From Stratiolaelaps scimitus (Eukaryota; Arthropoda; Arachnida; Mesostigmata; Laelapidae), in assembly GCA_019614645.1 (NCBI GenBank), contig JABWDB010000004.1, positions 21,266,001-21,330,000 of the forward strand: a stretch of DNA of 64,000 nucleotides. The letters run 5' to 3'. Each line of letters starts with the position of its first letter. The stretch's first letter is position 1. The notes beneath the pieces are model-generated. The model was not told where the DNA came from, searched no databases, and saw nothing but the letters and a program-made list of their open reading frames with translations. Below, in pieces: positions 30,801 through 45,200 of this stretch. A program made the position numbers and the translations under genes.

Positions 30801-33306
30801 CGGAGGGAATTCGGCCTTTGCTTACATTGGGCTGTTAGCGTTACAACGACACCACTTCTAACTGTAGTGGCTTGCTGAAGCTTATGACATCCGGCCGTTC
30901 AGCTGCCCCGTAAGCCTAGACAAAGATCCATGTATCCATCTGAATCGGCCTCGTACGCGTTAGTGTGTGGAACGCCCACGATCCGAAAATGTGTACAACG
31001 ATCGCGTCTAAGTGCTGAGATGATGTGCTCGTTCACAAGCCCGAAGACGATAGTCTTCGTTATGTTGCGCGATCGCTAAATAGTGAAGAACTCGTAAAGG
31101 AAAATAAAGGATGTGACAGCTGACGGGAAAACGACCACTGGGGATCACTATGGAGACTTTCTCGTTCGAGCTGGCCCTCGGATCCACCTCCCAGGGTGGG
31201 CTGACCCTCATCACGTCCACGAGCGGAACGAACGCACGCGCCACCACACAAACAGTAGGACACGAAAAAAAAACTCCAGTCAAGAAGACAGACAAATGCT
31301 TGCAATAGCTCCATTTGTCTATACCACTCAATTGGGGCTGTTACCACGAACATGGTTGTGCGGAGTTGCCCAACACTCTTGCTGTTGCTATCATAGATGC
31401 AGTTGTGTCAACGGCAATAGCAGAAACTCAGAGGCATCAGAAGATAGAATTATGCTCCTCTCAGATCTCTCCATTCCCGTGCCACGAAACGCCACTCGGG
31501 TGGCCCATGCTCGCCTGCTTACGATTAGTATGGCGGCTCCCGACTCAACCTCAACTGCAGCTCGCATCTCCCACCAGAGGGTCGGGTGGTAATGCTGCTG
31601 CTGCTGTTGTTGTTGTTGATGCTGGTATACGCAATGGCGCGCGGGTAGCACTGGTGGGCGCTTGGGAGCGACCATCATTGAGCGATCCCTAGCGCCGTCC
31701 CAACTCGTGGCCAGTAGGGGCGGTGTGACTGGGCAGCCGTTCGTTTGGCAATGCCATGAATACTTCTGCTGTGGGAGGGTTTTCCCTCTCAGGTCTGCCC
31801 GCCCCTATCCTCTACACTCGGCCCATCTGACTGTCCAGTCTTCTCGGATGCAAAAGACGGCAGCTACGAACATACAAACCCACATTCGTATTTACAATAT
31901 TGTAACGGACCACCGCCAACTCTCACACACAGACCCCCCACCACCCCCAACGAACCAACAAATGTGTGCGACGCCACGTAAGAGCACAAACGGCCCCAGC
32001 GGCTCCTATAGGTGCCGTATGAGTATTCCTCTATGCGCTTGTTCTGCACAGTGAATGAACAGATAGATGGATGTCTGTCTGTTTGTTTGCTGCCCTCCAT
32101 ATGACTCTGCGTGTGCCCATGTGCTGGCGCGCTTGTTGTTGTTAGTGTCAGAAATGATTCCATTGCTGCCAGTCGTTCCATTACATAATGCTAGCCCCGT
32201 CTGCCACGGCCACACTAAAAGCAGCGACTACAGCAGTCGGAACAGCGACTCCTGCGCTCAGTGAACCACCGGCTTCCCGTTCGCGTCCCTTTGTGCACGT
32301 ATAGAAAACAGTGACGAAGACGCTGCTATGCCACCAAAGCAGGGTATGAGGCGCATGGAGGAGGGAGAGCGAGCGAGAGAAAGAGAGAGAGAGAGCGTGG
32401 CTGGGCCAGACCGTTGATACCCGTTGTCTGCTGTGGTGAACACAACGAATATATATATATATATAGAAAGAAAGAAAGAAAGAAACTTCTCGTTGTCTTC
32501 ACAGTTGCTCCGCATCTTCTTTCCGTTCGTTTCTTCTCGCTTTGTTCGTTTCTTGCTCCCGTCCTCGTGGCTGGCATCGTTCCCTCACCGCTCGTTCGCT
32601 TCCGCGTATCCAACCAGACAGCCAGCCAGCCACCCATCGTCCGAGTGAAGTGACTGGCCCTCACGATGTCTGTCCATCGAATGGACGATGGAGAAAGGGA
32701 GATGGAGGAGAGGAAGAGAGCAAGGAAAAAGGGAGAATATTTGTTCTTACAGCAGCAGCAGCTAGCGACCTGGCTGGCGACTCACTGTCCCTGGCTCCCC
32801 GGCCTGCCGTGCCCGTAGCGGACTCTTCCTTAAAGGGATTCGTGTTTCCCCGTTTCCCCGCTTTTCTCCTCCTCCTCCTTTAGCTTTCTTCTTCTTCTTC
32901 TTTTTCTTCGTTCTCCTGTGTCGGAACTCGCCTTCGTCGTTGGTCGCTGGCGGTCGTCCGCGTTCTGCGCCTCTTGCTGCTGCTGCTGCCGCCCCCTCGG
33001 CCCTGTCCCGCAGCGCCGCCCATCTCATCGTTGTTGTTGTTGCTGCTGCTGCTTCCACTGCAGCTGCTGCTGCAGATGTTGTTGTCATGATGGTGGTCGT
33101 TGGCGTCGCTGTTGTTGTTGTTGTCGTTGTCGTCGTCGTGGCTCTGCCTTTCACTTTGACTCCCCCCTATTTTTGTCCTGCTGCTGCTGCTACTACTCCC
33201 AGGCGCTCTCGGACAGAACTCGGCCAGACCATGGGCCTGGCCCAGCTACAGTCATTCACCCTTCGCTTTTACTCCGCCACCGGGAGCCGCCATCGGCGCC
33301 GCTGCC

Positions 33307-33328
33307 CCCCCCCCCCCCCGCCCCCCAT
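33307..33328. repeat. Poly-C run
   Basis: About 15 consecutive C, one G, then six more C. The minus strand is a strong G-quadruplex candidate. Confidence 0.85.
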
Positions 33329-34803
33329 TCCGTTACTCACCGCTGCAGGCATCTCCTCCCTAAAGCGCGGCCACCCAGCCAGCCAGCGAGTTAGCGACTA
33401 CTCTCAGGGACTCCCAGCGGTGTTCTAGCGGTGTTCTCTGTCGAGTCGCGAGGCGTCGGCTGCTACTGCACTACCACGATGCGGCCATCACCACGACGAG
33501 GAATATTTTCCGTTTGCGCGATACAGCGCACAGAGGAACGAGGAAGCATCAAGCAGCAGCAGCGGTGGCAAGCTCGCACACGGCTTCCCCTTTACCCCGG
33601 GCACAGAGTGAGGCACACAGACAGTCTCTCACACATGGGGGGGGGCGGGTGATTGCCCGCTACTGTTCGTCGCGGGAACACGGGACGAACGGCTGGAGTT
33701 TAGCTGGAGCAACGAAGAAAGATAGAGATGGGTGGACGGGTGGGGACAGACGGCGCAAGCTACTACAGGAGGATGCCACACGTTCAGGTCCTGGTGGCGG
33801 CAGGGTACGAGGTCCCTCGACAGTAGCAATGTCCCGGCTGGCCTCGTATTTGGTCGCGCAGACGCGTATACACGACAGGCCCAACACGCAAGCACACATA
33901 TAGACACACACACACGCATTGAGAATAACACTGAACCGGCAGCAGGGGTAGCGTTTTAAAGAACGGAACAGAGCAGAGCTCAGAGGGTGGCCACGACACG
34001 GACCGCCTGGCTGCACTGGATACACCGGGGGCTGTGTCAGTTATACCGGCCGGCAAAAGAGCTGTTATATGTCACCGGTAGCTTCTGAATGGGACGCGTG
34101 CGAATATACAATAGTCGAAATGCAGAGTCATAGGCATAATAATAATAATATTATTATTATTATTACTGTTATCGATAATGAGAAATGATAATCAACCCCA
34201 CTACGCTGAGAGCGATTAGCTATGACCGAAGACAGAATGCAATGATACATTTCTCTATATACATATAATAATAGTAATAATAATAATAATAATAATAAAT
34301 ATAATAGCATTAAAAGAAATCTCCTAGAGTGTACGACTGAATAACGAGTCTCTACCGAATGATTAGGCCTCAAAATCCAATGTCCAATGTTTCCTTCATC
34401 CGTTTTGATCCGTTATCGATTTCCAAGACTCAGACTGTATAATCATTTCTCTGTAAAGTGGGATTTCCGACCTGCCCAAGGGCTAGTGCACGCTATTCAA
34501 GCGCAAGCTACGTAGGCAGTTTGTTGGATATCGTCGTACACTGCTACTGCTGCTGCTGCTGCTGCTATCCTCTCTGGTTCTCAGGGCTGGTGGCAGTGAA
34601 ACACTGTGGGTTACCTCTTGTGGCTTTCCCCATCATTTGCTTTTCCGATCTTTCGTTTCAGTCAGCCCACCGCTGACCGCCACCACCACCACCACCGCTG
34701 CTCCCAGCCAACAAAGTCACCGTTCCGCTGAGCTCTTGTTCATTTCTTTCATATTTCGTCGCCTGTCGCTCCTCCTAACCCCATGCACGCACCACACGCT
34801 GAA

Positions 34804-34840
<37 letters not shown>

Positions 34841-37302
34841 CATTCGACAAGCATCCAGCTCAGGCAGATCGAGAGTGAGAGAGATGCTGCTGGTGCTGGT
34901 GCTGCCGCTGCTGTTTACTTGCTCGCATCCACTCGGATCTCAAGTATCGCGGCGTTCTGCCACCCCCCGTAACGTGGACGTGGTCTTCTTCATCATCTTC
35001 ATTTTCTCTCGTGATTGTGCTCCTCTTCACATTTGCTTCCTGTATCGCTGAGCCCGCGTCGCCTGCTCCGTGAATCTCTCTCTCTCTCTCCCTCCTTACC
35101 GCCTCGGTCGGTCGTTTGCTTCGTGGGCAACCACCACCGACATCGCCATTGTCGTAGGCTCGTCTTTTCCGCTTCGTCTTTTTCATACTCTTCTTCTCCA
35201 CGCCGTCTCACAGCGTTGCTGGGACCGGCACAGCCACATCTATCCATCCATCGCTATAATCATCATCATTGTCCACAGCAGCAGCAACAAGAGGCAGCAT
35301 TGTGCCCCTCCCCCTCGGCCCCGTCGTCCATTCTGTTGCCTTGTAGCGGGGCCGTAGCGGGGCTGCGAGAATCACCGCCGCTATGTAAGGCGCTGTAACG
35401 CGTTCCACGATACTCTAACCCTGCTTGTTGTTACCCAGTGGTTACGTTGGCCTGCATGTTGCCTTGCTTGCTTGCTGTGAGACCACTGGCCTGGCGCTTG
35501 GCTGATTGGCGCGCACGGCACGGCGCATAGATGAGACGGAACACGGCTTGGCCAGAGAGAAACAGAGTGAGAGAGACAGAGAGTGAGATCGGGTCCCACC
35601 TCCTGCCTCTTTGGGGTCTGTAGCTTTTTCGTACAACACTCGTCCGTCCGTCCGTCCGTCCATCCGTTCGTTCGGGCCCGTCTTCACACAGACATCGCGC
35701 GCGGATCAGAGATCCAGCGAAAGACGACGAGACGATTGCTTGCTTGCTTCCCTATCTCACCACGACATTGTGTACTACCCCCTACTCGGATTGTTCTGCT
35801 GCTGCTGCGAGACGAAACCATCGTTGTTGGTTTCGTCATTGTCGATCTCTCTCTCTCTCTCTCTCCCTCTCTGACGTTCATTCTTCGTCTTCGTCATCGT
35901 CTTCGGTTTTCGTTCGCCTTCGGACTTTCTTCGGTCTTCCTCTGTTCTTCGCCAACATCGCCATCATCATCATCATCATCTTCATCGCTATGACCAGCAG
36001 CATCTTCTGCTGCTCAAACCTCTCGTCCCTTCCGCTCGTCTGCGTCGACGCTGCTGCAGAAACTGCAGAAACCGCTCAAGCTTCTTCTCTTTCTCCATCT
36101 TCGTTTTCTTCACCATCGTTGTCCACCTCACCGCCGTCGTTGTCGCCGTGACGCATCCCAATCCGCCTTTCGTCTTTACTATAACCACACCACCACTCTA
36201 CCTTGATTCTGCTTATCCTGCTGCCGCCGCCGCTGCCGCCGCCGCCGCCATAGTGTTGTTCACCCGTTCCGAGTTTCGTTGGTCCCGAGACACCGGAGCA
36301 GGCACCGGGCAGCAGGGCAGCGGCCGACGAAACGGCAGCAGCAGCCGCAGCACCAGCAGCAACTCGGACCGCCAGCCACTTCAACTGATCGCACTTTGAC
36401 TGCTGCCGCAGTCGTAACGTTGCCATCGTCTTCATTTCGTAGTTCACTACTCCATGCCTCCTCCTCCTTCTCCCCCTCCTGCCCGCCTCTTGCTTGGCTG
36501 GTTGGTCGGTCGCTCACTCCTCGACAACTGAACTACCACCATCGAGCCGAACAGCCAGCAACGGTAGCAGCGGCTGCAGGAGCGAAGTCAGGAATACCGC
36601 GGGCAATCACAGACAGATAGATAGATGGATATAGAAAGAAAGAAGACCATCATCGAACAGCAACAGCCACGACAATGACGTTGCAGTCGCGCCACTACGA
36701 CGACGACGACGAAAAGAAGAAGAAGAAGCAGGAGAAGGGGGGATGGGGGGGGAGGAGTAGGGCCAGCGTCACAAACAACAACAGATTCTATCCGTTTGTC
36801 CGCCGCTTTCTTCTCTGATTCTTCCGTCGAAGGAGAAACCGCCGCCGCGGCAGCCGCCATCGCTACCGCAGCAGCAGCAGCAACAGAACACGAAGAGATT
36901 CGACTCTCCCCCACCCCCCCCCCCGCCACCCCACCACCACCACCACCAAACTCATCCTCCCGTTCTCTTTTTCTGTATGGGCCGACGAAGACGGCGGCGG
37001 CAGCAGCAGCAGCAGCAATAGTGGCCGATGCACCATCGGCACCACCGCCGGCTACACCGCAGCATCAAAAGCGGGAGCACAACGAGCGAACGGAGGCTGC
37101 GACGGACGGACGGACGAACAGAACAGACAGATGGACGAATCGACGTCCAGACGACGACGACGACGAAGCGAGTAGTCCGAGTAGTCGAGCTGAACGTAAC
37201 ACGTTGAAGCCGGCGAACACCAACAGACAAACGAAGAGTTGAACAAGAGCGGAAACAGACGCTGACGGGACGATAGCGCCAGCGAGAGAATACGCCGAGA
37301 GG

Positions 37303-37339
37303 CAACAACAACAACAACAACAACAGCAACAACAACAAT
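37303..37339. repeat. CAA repeat
   Basis: About eleven CAA units with a single CAG interruption. A related CAG/CAA block follows at about 37444-37475. Confidence 0.85.
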
Positions 37340-38550
37340 ATGCAGTTGGTCGTCGTCGTCGTCGGCGTCGCGGTCTCCTATTTTTTTTTTCGTTTTCTTC
37401 CTTGACGTCGTATCCGACTTCTTCCTTTTAGGCAATAGAGTAACAGCAGCAGCAGCAACAACAACCAACAACTTCAGCATCAACACCACCCGATCAACAA
37501 ACGTCGACAACGGCCAAGAATGCGCTATATATATATATAGTCTAGTATTGTTGCAGTAGCCACCAGCGGCGCGGCGAATGCGCGCGATGTCTGCCACACG
37601 CAAACACACACACACACATACACATAAACACAGAAGCACATCATGTGTGTATATATGTGTGTCTGTGGCGGTGGTCTCTCTCTCTCTCTGAGTCTTTCAC
37701 TCGGTCTGTTCGTCCGTCCATCCGTCCGTCTGTATGTTCAATCTGTATGTTGTGTTGGCGTCCCGCCGAACATTCGAGTTGCAGCCGACAGGTAGGCAGA
37801 GAAACTCAGGCCGAGATATATACACACACACACACAGCCACACGCAGACATATCGGACAAACGACAGGGCGAAGCGGCAACCCTCCACATCGTTGCTTCT
37901 GCCGTCGCTGCTGCGTGCTACGGTTCCCTTGTGTCTATGCTATTGCTTCGGCAATGGCTGCTGCTGCTGCTGTTCGTATCGCCTCTTCTACGCGTGTTCG
38001 ATGATGCTCTGGCTGCTCCTGCTGTTGTTGTTGTTGTGGTGGCGTTGGTCATCCTCGACGTTTTTACCAGCGGCCGCACCGGCAGCCCTTGTTGTGGTCG
38101 GTCACTATGTGATGTCGTTACCCTCGAACATTCTCCCTGTCCTCGCTGAGATGTTTGGTGCCGTCAGTGTTCACCACTTGCAGTTCACCAGAAGCAGAAG
38201 CACCATCCCCATCGCTAGCACTACCATTATTGCTGCTGCTGCTAATACCAGTTGGCCAAAATCGAGCAACGGCCAAGCGAAAACAGACCGATCAACGCGC
38301 ACAACGTCACATGTTCCTTAAAGCAAAAGTCGAAGATGTCCACTAGTTGAGCAGTGCTGGTGCTGCTGCTGCGAGCGTTCCTGCTGGTATAATATTGAAG
38401 ATGCTGGTGACGTTGGTTTCTCCACTCTGCAGAAACTTGGCATATTAGCACTAGGCCGGCCGGTATTCTTCATCTTCACAGTTACTGCTACTGATGCTGC
38501 TGCTGCTGTTGTCAACATCGACTGTGATCGATTCCAGCAACATAAGCCAA

Positions 38551-39194
38551 GCGGTTTCTTATGCCACCAGGAAACATGACGTTCTCCAAAGTGACACAGA
38601 GAGGTAATAGTCACATACACATCAATGTAAAAACGCACAACTCAGTTAGACCGACTGCGCAGGTCTGGGAGGTGTTTTGCTGGGACACAACGGAAAGAAC
38701 AACGATATCGCCATCCTGGCCACCATACCGCCCGACAGGCCCTATGCCAACTGTTGCTGATGTTGGTTTCGTTCGCTGAAGTCCAGGGTTCTTGCCATCC
38801 GTCCGTGTCATGCATACATCAGTATCACCTGTCTGAGTTTGCTAACTTGCTCGATTGTATCCCATCGAACTTCGCTGTTAGTTCCTGCCGCCAGGTGCTT
38901 CGTCCGTCGGCCGTAATCGGTATGGGTGTTATTGTCGTCGTCAAGCTGCCCTCTGACAGTGACTGTATCACTGACTGATTCGGTTAAACGGTGAACGGAG
39001 TCGATAAATAGGCGAGTCGGGCCACGCCGGCTACTCATCCCATCCAACTGCTGGTACCTTAAGCATCAATGCGTCACACAGCTATAAATCGAATTGCGGC
39101 GAAGAAACTGATACATCAACAATTCATGTAAAATAAAATGTCAATGTTTCGCGTGAATACAATGTACGATAGCAAGCACACATTGAAATTAATG

Positions 39195-39226
<32 letters not shown>

Positions 39227-42200
39227 TATATATACCTGAGATAAAAATCAGCAACCACCAACAACAAGCCCAGAATAACGCACGTGACTAATTAGTGTAC
39301 AGTAAACCAGCGAAATTTGCTAAATGCTGCCGAATTGAGGTTCTCATACTTAAAATGAATGCGTTTTGATATTAAACATAGCGACGATATCATCGATCTG
39401 AATTTATAATTTCGTAGAACAGTCCGCCAACAAATAATTCCTACCAACTATACATTATAATATGACCAACCTCCCCTTCGTCCAATATCCGCCGCTCGAC
39501 GACACAAGCGAACTATGAGCGCAATTCAATAGTCAGATCGTGCGTTAATCAATTCCAGCAGCTAATTCTCAACGATACGAGACGACGAGAACTGTGTAAC
39601 AACTCGGCTGGACGGGGTAAGCGGCCTGAGAAAACAGCCGAGGCAGTGCCCATCCACCAAAGGGTTCGTTACAACAGATCGACGCTCAGCCACCCAATCA
39701 TCACACGTTCGATTTGCGACTTGTTCGCAACAAACTTCGAACAAATTCCCACGCCGTCCGTCGAGAAACGAGAAACGACAACTGAAAAAGACAAGAGCCA
39801 CTACTCTCGTGGTTGGCTATATGAGTGTGTACTTGGCAATTGGGTGCCACTGAGATTGCAGTCAGAACGGCTATATTGCGTGGCACGAACAACTATGCCC
39901 CGATGGACTAAGCGTTCAGTTTCAGCAGCTCATTGCATATATATATATATATATATAAGGGCGAGGGAGAGACAGCCGAAAGTCCAATTGTCAAAGTTAA
40001 GAAACGTGTCATAAATGCCTATGGCAAGGCGGAAAGAACCTTCTGCGCGCGCTTTTTTTTCGAGATCGAGCAGGCACACACATTCGCGCTGTCCTCGCCG
40101 AAATGCTTCGAAACGCTGATAAGAGCTTGGCTCACGGTGACCGGCGAGGTGGTCAGCAGCAGGTCGTCGACAGATCACTCCGAGCAACACAACCACATAA
40201 CTACAATACAGCGCACTTGTTGATGCTATATGTCTCTGTCTGTGTCGCGATATGCTACGCTATACCGGGCGATGGAAATTGTCCAGATATCGTAGATTAT
40301 CCTTAGGGATTGGTAGGCGTAGCGAAAACATCCATAGACGTCACTGTATATCACACACAGCTCTGATAGGCCCAACCGATAGCGCAGGACTGGTTAGTGA
40401 CCTCAGGGACGAGTGGAGAATAACGAACAAGTGAAAGATATTCTTTGTGTACCAGTGTCATCATGAATCTCTAGGATTTGATAATATCAACGTAACAAAT
40501 AAGAAAACGCCACCGATTTCAAGAGATGGATCGATTGAAAACTGGTGAACCATTCTCATTACGATGTGGAACAATATCGCTCGTACAATTAGCAGATTCT
40601 TACCTGGAAGAGCACAATACAAGGAACATGACAACATTACTATTTGCATGAATCTTAGACACCTATCTAAATTCTAGACAATTATTTCTTATGGAATGGC
40701 GATATACACCGTCTGAGTATCAAGGTCACCTATCTATTCTCTCGTTAGTGACACAATACAAATATCAAATTTGATATAAACAGGCATTCCGTCAGTTTGA
40801 TTTATCTCAAGTCTGTCAAATCTATGAGTTCGATCAAACGCGGAGATCCGAGAGGCGGAGAGGGGTGTTAGGCGACTAAACGTTTTGCGGACTTCGACAC
40901 AACATCAGAACAACACATCATCAGATCGTATCTGTACATACGCCTCTCATTCTCTCTCTCTCCCTGCCTTTTATCCACTCCAAAGCCAGCTCCGATCACA
41001 CATCTGTTCACTGTGTAAATGATAGCGTTTAGTCATTCTTGACTTTCAAGCGTATCGATTCGAAATACATCACCATTATCATGATTAGCAGTAACAAGGA
41101 CGGCAGCAGCAGCAGCAGCCGGACGCCTCTTATCAGTCGAACCTTTATCATCGAAAGGCGTAGAGTTCGAATTATAGGGGCAAACAACGCGGGGAGATGA
41201 CACCAACAAACGACAACGACACGTCCCGCTGAGCTAAAACGGATTCCTTTGATTTCATGACATTTGCATCAAATTTCGTCGCTAGGTGCGTTGGTAACGA
41301 AGAAGGCCCAGCTGGATGAGCCGTTCTCGTCGGAGCGGCCAATGGTACGCGACAGTTAGCAGCTGGTATCGCTTCAGCGTTTTACGTGGTATGGCTGCTG
41401 ACAGCGGTTGTCCAGACACCTCCACAGCAGATGTCGACGACAAAAACAGTTGCTTTACGTAACATACTAGAGAAACACTTCCCACAACAAACTATTATGG
41501 TTGGACGGATCGTGCAAGGCGGTGCCCTTTGAACACACCTGAGAATGACATTTGCTTGGGTATCATCTCATATATATATATATATATATTGCATCTCTTA
41601 TTGGATCAATGCTAGGATGTTCACAGAAAAAGTTAACGCGAACAAAATTGTGCCGTTGCTCACCTTCATAGACTAGACATTCGTCTCACGTTTAGCGCCA
41701 GCACGCGCAAACAAATGATGATAACGATTAGATAAAGATGGATGTTTGCAGTAAAACAAGCAAATGAACACCCACCTAATTCACAATTTACAACACGAAT
41801 TTCATACATAGGTCACTGTACATCATCGGGGGATACCTCGTCAACAACAACAACAATTTCCGTTTCTGTCGACGATCTGAGCGAGAGGTAAAAACTCGCC
41901 TCGATCGAGGAGGCTAGCCGCCGCACGTTTCGTGGCCACTGTCCAGCAGCAAATGTAATGTCACAATGACAAGACTATCGATACGAGGCCACGATGGCCA
42001 CAACTTCATTCGCCGGGAAGCTTATCATCACGAGCGGGCACCGCAACGGGGACCTTGAGCTCGATCAAACTGATCTCGCAAGTTGACGAGCTGGTGGACT
42101 CGTCAACATGGCCGATGCTATTTCGATTGAAACTTCCCAGATTTCGAAATTGATTCCGATTTGCTGAAAAAAATTGGAGGAGGCGAGGGGCCAGCTGCCG

Positions 42201-45200
42201 CGGTACGATGTTGTTGTTCGCGATAGAAGCCACCCCTGCCTCGTGTGTTATCTGGCGATCGATGTTGAAACTTGTACTCATGCCGGTACATGGCAGCCTT
42301 TACTCAGCAACAGGCTCGGCCTAAGGCGCTGATCACATAGACATCACAACATTCGGCTGGCGCGTGCACGTGTGGCCAATGCATGAGTCGACATCTAGCA
42401 ACGGGACAATTAATCAATCGGCCAGCATCGGTGGACATTTCCAATGAAACATGATAGTCGAACAGCGTCAATATCATCAGCGAACGACCGTGGGCGTTCA
42501 CGACGCCCGAGATTCCGATTCGACAGGATTATTTCATTCTGCTGTCAGCCTCCCTGATGTGAGTGAAGCGTAGTTGCCGCTGCTGGTGCTGCTTCAGCAG
42601 CCGCTGCCACCACCGTTAGCTTACTAGATGAGTTCGACAACGTCTCCACGACGCCAGTAGCTCGCAAGATTGTGTTCATCTGCTACGTCCGCTTTCAAGG
42701 TGGATGCAAGCATCGGCAATTTCACTGATCATTACCAGAACCAACAGAAGCAGTGGCAACAAATAATACAATGAATGCTAACGCGTCTGTATACTGTCAA
42801 CGACTGCACTACACTTTCAGTATGGTTACCGCCGTTAATTGGTTGGCCGTTTAAACTAGTGTATTTCTCTAACGCAATAGCCATATATTTACCTTTGAAC
42901 TGACTATACCCCTTCGCGGGCGGAGGGTAATACAATAACAATACATACTTTGTTACTTAGCCGCAGTGGGCCTGTTTCACATGTGATAATCGCATTAGCA
43001 TCGTTGTAGTACACTCAATCGTTATGGACCTCCGTAGATACCCCCCAATCTATCTCGTAGTGACAGTGGGTTTTTGTCCCCACGAACTGGTCGAGATTTT
43101 CGCAAAGTTTCATATGTAGGCTTCGGGAGCAGAACATCGCCATTTCGCTCATTGTCCATGAATCAAGGCTATCTGCGATGGTTCAGCATCCTTGCTGTTT
43201 CTTCGCACACAGCTCTAGGTGCGTGCTGGGTCGACTTGTGATCATGGTCTTATTCCTCACCCATCCTATCCATTGTACCGTCGTTCATTATATTATAGAT
43301 ACACGGCATAGACAAACAGAGAACAGACATTTGTGTTCTCTCTACCTATTTATCTGTCTCTCACATATACACACACACACCCAGATGCATCCACAAGCGT
43401 GCGTAGTTTGATACATAAACAGCGCAAGCTGCACAGTACCGGCCAACGACTATCAACCAAGCACCATTCAACTGACATTTACACGCCACGACGCCGTAAC
43501 CGCCAAACAACATCACAGATATCGTAATAATAATAATAATAATAACAAGAGCAATAATAACTACAACTATGATATGACCAACGATTGATGACAACCATTA
43601 ATTCTGCCGCTGCTGCTGCCACTGCGATCCGCGACGACATCTTCAGCACAGCTAACCATCTACCGGCATCAGCTGCTGCTGCGATTGGCCTACTGCAAGC
43701 AAGGGTCTACCGCCCTCTGGCTAGTACCAGCCGTAACGACTAGCGGGAATGAAATCGTCAGAATATCATCCGCGTGGTGAGCGCGAAAGACACAGAGCGC
43801 GCGCATAAGCGGAATCAGCGACGGTCTTTGCTTTCCGCCATAGACTTGTCCCACAATAGAAACTACTGCAAGCAGCCTCTACTGGTGTCAGTATGGCCAG
43901 GAGTGCTGGCTATACGAATACCAGCTCTGATCACTGGTACCGACACCAGTCTGGCTGCCCCTGACGCTCACAAGAATTGCAAGGCTCAGTTTAGCCTGTC
44001 TCTATTCAAGATGTTTGTTGCTGCTGCTGCCGCCGCGGCGCCTACATCTTCCAAACGGCAATTCTGTGCCGCGGTACTCTAATATCATCTCAGCGACGGT
44101 GGCGGCGGCGGCGGCCGTGGTGACGACTCGAATCACGTCTCATCCGATGAGTCAGTGGCTAACCTACTGCCTAGTGCCCTGCAATGATTGTAACTATTAC
44201 ACGTTGTTGTTGTTATTGCTGCTGTTTAGATAACCCGTCGTCGAGGTTGGCACGGGCACCCCATAGATGTGTTGGGAGGAAGAGAGCGCATCGATGCAAG
44301 TAGCAATACATAAATATTTCTGGTAGTTATGGCTGTATATTGTTCGTGTGGGGTAGAAGAGAGACACATAGATACATGTGTCTCGCAACGACAACGACTG
44401 CAACAACATAATCAGCAGCAGCAGCAGCAGCATCAACAACATTGTTGAGCTCGGCGATATGCGACCAATGCTCATCGTTCAGAGCTTGAGCTCGCCGAGG
44501 GCCACATACAAGAAAGTAGTTGTCACACAGTGATTCTGCGGCTGCTGCTGCTGCTGTTGCGAAACTGCTGTTGTTATTGTTGTAATGTCGCTCTGCTGGC
44601 CGACGGTTCCGTTGCCATCGTTGGGACATCATCGTCCCCTGTCTCGAATTTGTCGACGGCGCCTTGGTATTGTCGAGTAGAGGCAATTCAGTTAACACAG
44701 GAAGTGCTTAAAACAGAGGCGGCAGCAGCAGCAACAACAACAACGATATGACGATATAAGTCTCACCACCGGCGGCTCAGCTACAGTCGAGACGGCCTGC
44801 CCTTGGCAGACAGTGATCTGTTCACTCATTGTTGCTGTCGCCGTTATTGTTGTTACACTATTGCTACTGATAACTCTCACAGCAACTACAATGATGTAAA
44901 CCGCTGGTTAACAGCATCAGCAGCAGCAACACAGCCTTCGCGTGTGTCTGAGGTCACTGGTGAAAGATCTCAAGAGAAGGTGAACCAGGCAGCTACAAGG
45001 CAGATGCACCCTTCCCTCTGTTCTTACGCAGGCGTGTGGGATAACACGAATAGCGACGGATAAAATCAGCGGCACAAAGCAGACAATTAGGTTCGCATTC
45101 TAAAAATGATCTCCGTAAATTCGTCCACTCGTCGCGAAACGAAGCAAAACTTACGATGTGCTTCAACCTTGGTAAGATGTCGATTGACCAAGGTTACTAT

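Larger units (their letters stand above)
23500..38550. other. GC-rich, trinucleotide-repeat-dense non-coding region
   Basis: This 15-kb stretch is markedly more GC-rich than its flanks. It is studded with CAG/CTG, GCC/GGC, CAA/GTT, GGT, GA/CT and C/G homopolymer runs in both orientations. Many long open frames overlap in three to six frames at once (for example 23641-24393 minus, 27667-28389 plus, 28264-28938 minus). Their translations are low-complexity Ser, Arg, Pro, Ala or Leu runs with no family resemblance, so I call none of them genes. The region lies upstream of CtBP and could hold its promoter or 5' exons, or an unannotated non-coding transcript. That is inference. Confidence 0.5.

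Noticed and set aside
42006..42281. 91-codon frame on the minus strand with balanced composition
   Set aside because: No family resemblance and no clear splice sites; left as unassigned sequence.
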